From a virus, in the IMG/VR virus record IMGVR_UViG_3300032249_000167, positions 1 through 38,988 of that record: DNA of 38,988 nt; one strand, written 5' to 3'. The translations under genes were made by a program, and so were the position numbers. The notes beneath the pieces were generated by a model. The model ran no database searches. It was given only the letters and a program-made list of their open reading frames with translations, and was not told the origin of the DNA. Of this stretch, positions 7,715-15,400 are shown piece by piece (position 1 is the stretch's first letter; every line of letters starts with the position of its first letter).

Positions 7715-7848
7715 TACTTCTTCTTGCCCATTTTCTTCATGGCCATCTTCTTCATAACCATTTTCTTACCTGTTTTTTTGGCTTCTTTTTTGGCCATAGC
7801 CATTCCCTTTGCTGTGTAAGCAAATTCTTTTCCGTTTACTTTTGGCAT
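7714..7848 (-). CDS. Lysine/methionine-rich miniprotein (44 aa)
   Basis: 44 residues: MPKVNGKEFAYTAKGMAMAK, after which the sequence is almost only Lys, Met, Gly and Ala, ending MGKKK. The first 15 residues (VNGKEFAYTAKG) are a recurrent opening of small phage proteins encoded downstream of capsid genes. The ATG overlaps the upstream TAA and the stop overlaps the downstream ATG. The extreme composition suggests a disordered DNA-binding tail; this is inference. Confidence 0.6.
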   Translation of the reverse strand: MPKVNGKEFAYTAKGMAMAKKEAKKTGKKMVMKKMAMKKMGKKK

Positions 7849-8123
7849 TAGATTATTCCTCTTCCTGGTTCGTCGGCTTTAAACGCTTTGCCGAAGTGGT
7901 TTGATGCAGCAACTGCTGCGTTTATATCTTTCATCTGTGTAGAGGCAGGTTGTATACCTTGAGCACGTGCATCACGGTAGGCCTGTAACTCCCCATCCCA
8001 CTTCTTAGTTGACATGCTAGTGCGAGTAGATGCCTCGCCTGGATTCAACTGTAAAGCGGAAATCTTGCAACCAAAACATCCATCAACTTCTACTGGATGT
8101 GTTCTTTCCCTGTGTAAAGACAT
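7848..8123 (-). CDS. Small CxxC-containing virion-module protein
   Basis: 91 residues. The N-terminus has HRERTHPVEVDGCFGCKISALQ, a His/Cys arrangement (H4, H8, C16, C19) that could bind one zinc. The C-terminal half (KWDGELQAYRDARAQGIQPAST, then NHFGKAFKADEP) is helical. I recognise this layout from small genes just downstream of actinophage capsid genes, without a known function. It is coupled to the next miniprotein by a TAATG overlap. Confidence 0.6.
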   Translation of the reverse strand: MSLHRERTHPVEVDGCFGCKISALQLNPGEASTRTSMSTKKWDGELQAYRDARAQGIQPASTQMKDINAAVAASNHFGKAFKADEPGRGII

Positions 8124-8135
8124 TCCCTGTTATCC

Positions 8136-8408
8136 CTAGTCTGCTATCGTTATTGTTTCTATTGTATATCCCGCTGCTTCTAAAGATGTCTTCTCAGCAA
8201 GGGAAACTTCATATCTACTTCCACCTAGGTAGTAGGCTTGGGCTGCATTCAATTCATCAATGTATGGATAACGTGCCTCACGATAAACACCATTCTCCTT
8301 AAGTACTGATACACCACGTTTTAACTTCATGCGATAGTGTAGCCTATTGTACCCTGCTGGACCTTCCATAACGAATGGTGGTTCGAAGTAATATTTATAA
8401 GTTGGCAT
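8136..8408 (-). CDS. Putative head-completion protein
   Basis: 90 residues, starting after a strong AAGGAGAA site: MPTYKYYFEPPFVMEGPAGYNRL, then RGVSVLKENGVYREARYPY and an acidic Tyr-rich end (AAGYTIETITIAD). It appears to be a compact alpha/beta protein. It is the first gene after the major capsid gene, the usual place for head-tail joining proteins. No catalytic motif; the role is positional inference. Confidence 0.55.
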   Translation of the reverse strand: MPTYKYYFEPPFVMEGPAGYNRLHYRMKLKRGVSVLKENGVYREARYPYIDELNAAQAYYLGGSRYEVSLAEKTSLEAAGYTIETITIAD

Positions 8409-8430
8409 TTGTTCTCCTTAGTAGTTTTAC

Positions 8431-8462
8431 AGATAGGGCTAGAGTTGCCCCTAGCCCCATCT
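8431..8462 (-). promoter_or_regulatory. Stem-loop after the capsid gene
   Basis: Inverted repeat between the capsid stop and the next gene: AGAT plus GGGCTAG (8431-8434, 8436-8442) pair with CTAGCCC plus ATCT (8451-8457, 8459-8462), with one internal mismatch and an eight-base loop. On the minus strand it is followed by GTAAAAC rather than a T-run, so it is more likely a processing or stability hairpin, or a leaky terminator setting the high capsid-to-downstream ratio, than a strong terminator. Confidence 0.6.
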
Positions 8463-8477
8463 ATCTAATTACTTAGA

Positions 8478-9458
8478 TTAAGCCGCTGGACGAACTGCTG
8501 ATGCAGTCTGTACACGCCATAGAGCGTCTGGACGGTATAGGCTCCAACCTAATACTCCGTACCAGCCGATTGGGCGTAGACGCATCAACTTGTCGGTCAC
8601 TGGACCAATTACAGTGTGTGGCTCTTCAGCAACAGCCTCTGCAAGTGCTTGTTGACCCATGATAAATGTGTCGTACACACGAGTTTGTGTTGTGCCTGAA
8701 CCTGCGCCTGCTTGTGAGTTAGGTAGACGTGGAGACTCGATGAAAGCAACGCCTTCAAAAGTTCCAATCTCGCCTGCGTAAATGCCTGCTGGGTTTACGT
8801 ACTCTGCAGGTTGACGCCATGAAGCAGTTCCTGTTTCTGCACGAAGATCGTGTGAAACTTCTGGGTGGATGTATGAAGCAAATAGGCTTCCACGACGTGG
8901 AACTACGTTTGCTGCACGCATCTTTGCTACTACGTAGCGGATGTCTTTTGCCTTCAAGGTATCTGTTGCAGATACACCTGTTACGGCAGCAGTTGAGATT
9001 GCTCCAGCGATTTCGCGGATAACCTTTGTGCCAGCCCCAAGAACTCCCTTGATAACTTCATCAAGAGAATCGTTCAAGTTGTAAGCAACAATGTTAGCAA
9101 GTGCTGGCTCTACATCTGCAAGTGAGAATAAATCTAACTTACGTGTTGAGATAATTGAGTTACCGTACTCGTTTAGAGTTACAGCAACACTTGTTGTAGC
9201 AGGTACTGCTACTGCATCTACGTCAACTGTTTCAGTTAGTGTAGATGTCTTTACTGCCAAATCGTTGTAGATCTGGAATAGCACGCTTGAACCAGCGTGT
9301 GTTTGTGATACGGGCTTCTTATCAGCAACTTGACGGAATGATGGTACGGAACGAAGAGCAAACTCTACGAGACGATCATACGCCTGTGTTACAAGGTTAG
9401 CACCGACCACTGTGCCTGATTGCCCTGCGGGCAATGCAGCAGCGGTAAATAATGACAT
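8478..9458 (-). CDS. Major capsid protein, HK97-fold (N4-gp56-like)
   Basis: 326 residues, ATG behind AAAGGATATGACTAA. The beta-rich segment TVDVDAVAVPATTSVAVTLNEYGN followed by SIISTRKLDLFSLADVEPALAN is the hallmark of N4-gp56-type major capsid proteins. The later VVPRRGSLFASYIHPEVSHDLRAE and FEGVAFIESPRLPN segments belong to the P- and A-domains. It follows a scaffold gene, and no separate N-terminal cleavage site is obvious. Expected to form the icosahedral shell. The family name is my recognition by eye; the capsid role is strongly supported by position. Confidence 0.9.
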   Translation of the reverse strand: MSLFTAAALPAGQSGTVVGANLVTQAYDRLVEFALRSVPSFRQVADKKPVSQTHAGSSVLFQIYNDLAVKTSTLTETVDVDAVAVPATTSVAVTLNEYGNSIISTRKLDLFSLADVEPALANIVAYNLNDSLDEVIKGVLGAGTKVIREIAGAISTAAVTGVSATDTLKAKDIRYVVAKMRAANVVPRRGSLFASYIHPEVSHDLRAETGTASWRQPAEYVNPAGIYAGEIGTFEGVAFIESPRLPNSQAGAGSGTTQTRVYDTFIMGQQALAEAVAEEPHTVIGPVTDKLMRLRPIGWYGVLGWSLYRPDALWRVQTASAVRPAA

Positions 9459-9490
9459 TTAGTCATATCCTTTCGGTTAGTGTGAAATTA

Positions 9491-9976
9491 CTACGATTGT
9501 GAACCGTAGATTAGGTTTAGAATATCTTCGGCAGATTGAGCAGATTGGATTTTAATACCCATGTCCTCAGCCTTGTCGGGGGATAAAGCCCCTGTTGTTA
9601 CATTGTCCATTTGACGAATAGACGCTACATCTCGAGAATCTACTTCTTTCTTAGGTTGTACTTGAACACCGAATATTTCAGCGTTCTGTTCCAACCAAGA
9701 TGAAATTGCTTCTTCCGAAGCATCTAGATCACTTGGAACGAAAGCGGCAACTTTTGGGTTTACGCCACGGGATGCAAATACATCCTTCAAAACCCGCTCT
9801 CTTTGGGATTTACTGAGTTCACCTAAAGTGGACTCCAGATCCTTGTTTCTCTTTTGCTCGACCTTTAAGGCCTTGCGTAGTTTCTTTACAAGGTCTGTAT
9901 CTGAATCAAATGTTGTCACATTGACATCATCATCTTCTTCATCTTCATCCCAGTAGTTATCGCGGTTGTTGCTCAT
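9491..9976 (-). CDS. Scaffolding protein
   Basis: 161 residues when started at the ATG at 9974-9976, preceded by GGGAG nine bases upstream; an in-frame upstream start would add 18 residues but has a poorer site. The N-terminus is intensely acidic (YWDEDEEDDDVNV), followed by a charged coiled coil (LVKKLRKALKVEQKRNKDLESTLGEL) and a helical C-terminus containing ISSWLEQNAEIFG. This architecture and the position immediately before the capsid gene are typical of phage scaffolds. It may be a substrate of the Ntn-hydrolase encoded upstream. Confidence 0.85.
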   Translation of the reverse strand: MSNNRDNYWDEDEEDDDVNVTTFDSDTDLVKKLRKALKVEQKRNKDLESTLGELSKSQRERVLKDVFASRGVNPKVAAFVPSDLDASEEAISSWLEQNAEIFGVQVQPKKEVDSRDVASIRQMDNVTTGALSPDKAEDMGIKIQSAQSAEDILNLIYGSQS

Positions 9977-10096
9977 AGCAACTTCTCCCTTGTTAGTAGT
10001 TGGCGTACGCCTCATTAAAGATAGGGGCATCTATAATGGCTCGTACTATCGGTTTTATACACCGCATGGACCGATGGCTCCATGTCGGGAATCTAG
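9977..10096 (-). other. Intergenic region with inverted repeats
   Basis: About 120 non-coding bases upstream of the scaffold gene. It holds two mutually exclusive inverted repeats: CATGGA/TCCATG (10065-10070 and 10079-10084) and ATCGGT/ACCGAT (10048-10053 and 10070-10075). An AT-rich TATAAA element on the minus strand could be a -10 box, but no convincing -35 is spaced correctly. A possible internal promoter or regulatory site for scaffold and capsid expression; not assigned further. Confidence 0.35.
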
Positions 10097-11329
10097 TTAG
10101 TACTGTCCTGCTACTGATCTTCTGCCTAGTGATTGAGTTGTCAATCCTGATCTACCACTAAATGACATCGCTTCTTGCTCTGCTAATCTCTTTTGCAAAG
10201 TAGATTCGATACCTTGGAACTCTTGTTGTTCAAGTTCTTTTTGGATATCAGCCTTTGTTTTACCAGCAGGGCGATTGTAAATATCTGTAAGTTTAGTCAT
10301 TGGTTGTAGGCTTGCTGCTACAGTTGCATAACCCTTAGAAGCAACACCAGAAACTTGACCTGTAGTTAATCCTTGAGCAGTAAGAGCAGCACCATACTTC
10401 TTGATGTCCTCAGCATTTACAACTAAGCCAGTCTCTACATTAGAACGACGAACTGCCTCTAGGGCAATTGCTGCAGTATTAACATTTTGCTTCATTTTCT
10501 CAACGCCAACATCTGGATCTAAGAAGAAATCAGTTAGGCCTTGACTGCCAGAAATGTATCCCATCTTCTTTAATGCATCAACATATGCAGGATCTGAAGT
10601 AACTGCTGCTAGACGTGCTTGATTAGCACCCTCATTAAATGCAGCAACTGATAATTTATTCTTTAAATACTTTTGGGTATATTCAGTATTTGTAAATTTA
10701 GAGTCTAGACTAAATCTAGTGGCAACATCCTTATATCCTTCTATAGTATTAAATAACTCAGATGGAGTATATTTATCTGTTATAGAATCATTATAGAATC
10801 CATATTTGCTATAGAAAGGTGATGTTAGAACCGTTCCACCCTTAGTAGTAAAATCTTTATTGTTTAGGTAGATCTCTGTAATAGAGTCATTATCTAGTCC
10901 CTCTTTTTTGAGAGCAGTTAAGAACGATACAGAATCATCTACCAAAGTAGCAGGAATACCCTTGCTCTTTAGAACCGCCTTAAGTACGTCAACATCTTTA
11001 GTGCCAACTATTATATCAGGAGTCTCATCTTGAGGAGGAGGAGGAGGTGGAGTTTTTGTATTAGAAGAAACGATATTTCCATTAGCATCAATAGTTACAC
11101 CATAAACATCAGAACCAATTTTTATAAGGTTAGAGATATTTTTCTCTAGATTTGCTGTTACCTGTGTAAGACCTGCAATTACGTTTGCAGCATTTACTTT
11201 AGGAGTCGCAACAGGCTTATTAACAACTGGGGGTTTAGGAGTTGTTACTGGCTTAACGGCAGTAGTTCCACCTTGTTCACCTTTACGAACAACTGGTGCT
11301 TTAGCAGTTTCTTTTCTTATCTCAGCCAT
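10097..11329 (-). CDS. Large virion protein, putative internal/ejection protein
   Basis: 410 residues. Residues 1-110 are low-complexity and Lys/Pro/Thr-rich, with a run of seven prolines (TPPPPPPPQDE); 110-380 are helical and soluble; the C-terminus ends FSGRSGLTTQSLGRRSVAGQY, a motif I recognise from the ends of internal virion proteins of environmental phages. It overlaps the preceding gene (TAATG at 11329). Together with its two upstream neighbours it forms a block of about 8.2 kb encoding large helical proteins. Ejection into the host with the DNA is possible but inferred. Confidence 0.5.
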   Translation of the reverse strand: MAEIRKETAKAPVVRKGEQGGTTAVKPVTTPKPPVVNKPVATPKVNAANVIAGLTQVTANLEKNISNLIKIGSDVYGVTIDANGNIVSSNTKTPPPPPPQDETPDIIVGTKDVDVLKAVLKSKGIPATLVDDSVSFLTALKKEGLDNDSITEIYLNNKDFTTKGGTVLTSPFYSKYGFYNDSITDKYTPSELFNTIEGYKDVATRFSLDSKFTNTEYTQKYLKNKLSVAAFNEGANQARLAAVTSDPAYVDALKKMGYISGSQGLTDFFLDPDVGVEKMKQNVNTAAIALEAVRRSNVETGLVVNAEDIKKYGAALTAQGLTTGQVSGVASKGYATVAASLQPMTKLTDIYNRPAGKTKADIQKELEQQEFQGIESTLQKRLAEQEAMSFSGRSGLTTQSLGRRSVAGQY

Positions 11330-12474
11330 TATCGCCCTAACTTAGATGCTATGCTGTCTGCAAGTGCTACTGACTTATTGATGGCAGCAGAACTTGTGGC
11401 ATAGCGAGGATCTGCTTCATATGCTTGTTGGAACTCAAGATCATTCATCATGCGATAAACACCTTTGTCGTCTTTAAAGTTAAGAGCCTTTTTAACCAAA
11501 GGGTCATCTGCATAGGTAGTTCTACCTAATACCTTAGTCAATGTATTAGCCAAAGGATTTGTATATTTAGCAGCATCTTCTCCAGCATTTAATTCATTAG
11601 CAATTCCTAGGTATTGTTTAGCCGCAACCTTGCGACCTTCTTGTAGGAATGCCTGTAGTTTTTGAGTAGCAACTGCATCATCTGATGATGAAAGAACATC
11701 CTTGATAACACCAGATACTGTCTTAAAGTCAGGTTCTGGTTGGTAGTTAGAAGTATAGGTATTTACAATAACATCATAAAGAGACTTTGCTTGTCCACCA
11801 AGATCATCTCTTGAATCCATCTCATAGTTCTTTACAAGGTAATCAGCCAAGAATTGCTTCTGCTCATTCTCGGTAAAGCCCTCACCCTTTGTAATACTTG
11901 TACTTGTAGTTACTTTACCTCCAGTAGAGGTAGTTGTAATAGTCTGACCCTTTTGACGCTTAGCCTCAGCATTGTAAAGGTTCATGTAATTCTCTATTTG
12001 AGCCTGACTTGGGAATGCACCAAATGTCTTATAGTAGGCATCTGATAGGCTAGCCTTGGCATCTGTAGGATCTATTAACTTAATAGAGGTTGCTACCTGC
12101 TTGCTAAATCCACCACCACTAGCACCTTTGTTTTTGTATAATTCTTGCAGTACTTGCTCAAATGGAATACCATTCTGAAGAGCAATTAATGATACATCCT
12201 TAAGGGCAGCAGTATCTTTATTTCCAAAGACACCTCTAGGTGTAGTATCGCTAGATAGACCACTACCACGAACTAATGCTTGAAGGTAATCTAATTTATT
12301 CTGGAATCCTTCTTGAGGAGTATTTCTCCACTCAAGTAAGAACTTACTGATAGCCTTTGAGTAGGCAGCAGGATCATTGTATACTCTGGATTGTAATTCA
12401 AATCCACCCTCTTTTTGTACCTCAGCAAGTTGTGATGCTTGTGATTGGTACTGTGGTCCAGTATTAAATGCCAA
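11329..12474 (-). CDS. Large helical virion protein, TTG start
   Basis: 381 residues beginning TTG GCA TTT AAT, with a good Shine-Dalgarno (AGAGGA) seven bases upstream; no ATG lies nearby in frame. Mostly alpha-helical (SQASQLAEVQKEGGFELQSR, FTENEQKQFLADYLVKNY), with a short Thr/Ser-rich insert at about 180-195. The Shine-Dalgarno lies in the last codons of the 1932-residue gene, so the two are translationally coupled. Unknown function; likely a partner of the flanking large proteins in the virion. Confidence 0.5.
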   Translation of the reverse strand: MAFNTGPQYQSQASQLAEVQKEGGFELQSRVYNDPAAYSKAISKFLLEWRNTPQEGFQNKLDYLQALVRGSGLSSDTTPRGVFGNKDTAALKDVSLIALQNGIPFEQVLQELYKNKGASGGGFSKQVATSIKLIDPTDAKASLSDAYYKTFGAFPSQAQIENYMNLYNAEAKRQKGQTITTTSTGGKVTTSTSITKGEGFTENEQKQFLADYLVKNYEMDSRDDLGGQAKSLYDVIVNTYTSNYQPEPDFKTVSGVIKDVLSSSDDAVATQKLQAFLQEGRKVAAKQYLGIANELNAGEDAAKYTNPLANTLTKVLGRTTYADDPLVKKALNFKDDKGVYRMMNDLEFQQAYEADPRYATSSAAINKSVALADSIASKLGR

Positions 12475-12475
12475 T

Positions 12476-15400
12476 TTATTCCTCTACCTTCAATAGTGAA
12501 GCAAACACTCCATAATACATACGAGCAAATGCTGGGTTTTGAACTATTAACTGTGTTGCTAAGTTATTTAGTCTACCTGCTTGTTCTTTTGCATACCAAA
12601 ATCCACTACCAATATTAGGTGTGGCAGTAGTTCTAACCTCTTGTAAGTACTTCTCTACAGACTTATAAGCATCAAAGAACTGCTTTGTCTCATTGTAAAT
12701 AGGAGACTTTTGAAATGCAGGTTCTACTAATGCCTTTTCGACGTTAGCAACCTTTTCTCTAGCAGATCCAATATCTACTGACATAACAGGAGCAGAGCCA
12801 CCAAATTGATTATTTAGTGCCATTAGTTGCTCTGTATACCAGATATCGCTATATCCTAAATCGGCTTGTTGCTCAGAGATCTGAGACTTAGCCATTTGGT
12901 ATACAACGTTCTCAGCATACTGTTCTAACTCTTCTGGGCGTAGGTTACGACGACGGCCTGTAGCCTTTTGCCAGTTATAGTAAGCAGTTGCTGCTTCTCC
13001 ACCAGGGAAGAAGTAAGGGACAATATCGCCAGTCTTAGTAGCATACTTATCTGCAACATCTGGATTCTCATTTAAGAATGACCAAGCATCTCCAGTACCA
13101 CGAACTGATCTTGTAGAACCAGCAAGGATAACTAATAGATTCTTAATACCAAACATATCAGAGAACTCACCAATAGCACCAAAGTAATCACCAGGATACT
13201 TCTGTGCTATCTGATCGTATGCTGCATATAATGCTGTTTGAGTACGTAGTTTTCCATCTTTGTCTTTAGCAAATACTTCTTGAGAAGGAGTTGCTGGAGC
13301 AATAGACTGGAAGAATGCAGTCATCAAACCTGTCCAACGAGACAAGCCACGAGCATCATTAAATAATTGATTTCTTTCAGTATCGCTGGCTAATGGGTTA
13401 TCACCATAATCACCAGTAGATGCTAGGTATGAAGCCCAGTCTTTAACGCCACGCTCAACTTGAGTACCGTTGTTAATAGCAAGTAAGAATGATTTTTTTA
13501 ACCATGCTGGAAGAAGTAAATCTTGGATACCTTCAGGTTCACCAAATGGGAAAATGATCTGACGCATAGCATCCCATTCAGGACCAAATGCTTTAGACTT
13601 ACCACTTGCTGCATATACAATCTGCCCCATAGGTCCAATTCCTGGAATTGCTGGGTTGACTGCACCAAATACAAGGTTTAAAGATTGAACTGGAGCAGTA
13701 ATCTGTAATGCTTGGGCAGAGTCAATATTCTTGCCAGCCATAGCACCAATGATACTTCCTGCTAATGGATAACGGAAGCGAGTCTCACCAAATTCATCTT
13801 TATAAAAAAATCCTTGATTTTCATCATACTTAGTTCCAGTTAGATCATAGATAGCACTAGATCCAGATTGAGTCAAAGCATTGTAAGCACGGCCTAGTTT
13901 ATAGATCTGTACTGGATTCTCTTTAACTAATTGAGTCCATTTGTACATTGTATTAAACTGTGCCTGCGCAAATGGAAATATAATTCTCCAAGCATTTGCA
14001 TATTGGCGTTGTTTTGCAGCATCATAGAATAACTCTTTAGTATATTTAGATGCCTTCTTAGCAGCCATTGAATTCATAGTATCTAGATCGATACCATCAG
14101 TAACTGACTTACCCTTTTTACGGGCAGCAATCTCTTTGTTAATAGCACGCAAAGATGGATGACGACGCATACTTATATTAGCGCCATTAATAGTTAGTGG
14201 CGATAATGACTTTTTGGCATTTACCAAAAGCGCATCTAAAGCATCATCATTAATCATGCCTACATAACGGCCTACATGGTCCCAGTATGACATACGAAAC
14301 TCAGGGGCAAAGTTAACTACGTTTTCTAGTTTAGTAGCAAGGTCAAAGAACTTATCTACTGCTTCAAGTAAAAACTTTCCTTCGTATTGACCAAAGCGTT
14401 TATCACGAACATGGATAACTGTAGAATCAACCATGTCTTCTCTTGGGAAGTTACGACCTACTAGGGCTCTAAAAGCATTATCTTCGTCAGCAAAGTCATT
14501 AATGTTTCCTACTTTAGAATAACGAGGAATCTTAATCTTAACGCCGTCTTTGATTATTTCACCATCAGCCAGTAATTGTCTAATAGCAACTGATCCAGCA
14601 CCAGTTCCAGCCACATTATCTACATAACGGGCTACAGATCCAGTAGATGTTTTATCAAATAGGTAAGATTTAACATTCTCGGGAATAATATTTTCTGGAC
14701 TTAGGTTATACTTACCATTAACTCTCTTTTGATCTCTCAAAAAGATTTGAGCAAAATCTCCAGTTTCAACACCGTTTCTTCCACCATTTATGAGTGACTC
14801 TAAAACGCCTTTAAACTTATCGCCTTCTCCAGAAATTAATAGACGAACCATATCATCTTCTTGACCTGTGCCAGCATATCTAGCAACTAAAGGTATTAAA
14901 GCATCTGAGTGAGCACGAATTAAAGTATTAGATAGACCAACATGGTATTTAGTACTATCTGTTCCAATTGCTTCATATATCTTACCTACGAATGCAAAAC
15001 GTGGATCTCCAGAGTTATGGTTACGTGCCAAGAAATTAAAGTTTTCTTCAGCAAACTCTGATATTGCTTGGTTAAGTTCAGCATCTTTACTTACTAAAGA
15101 ATTACCTTTAACATCGTTATTATATTTAGCAATCTTAGATAGTAACCTCTGTGCTGCTTTACCATTTGGATTACCAGCAAGCATCGCTATATAATTAATA
15201 GGATGATTTAATAAAGACTCATGTCCTGAAAAGTATTGACGAAATTGCATTTCACCAATGTTGCGCATAATGTAAGCAATACGAAATGCTAATTGAGCAG
15301 TTCTCCAGCGATCACCAATCTCTGTAGAAAATACTTCTAAAGCCTGTTTAGCGCCATACTTTGTTTTACTATTAGTATATTTATTAATTAATTTAGAAAT

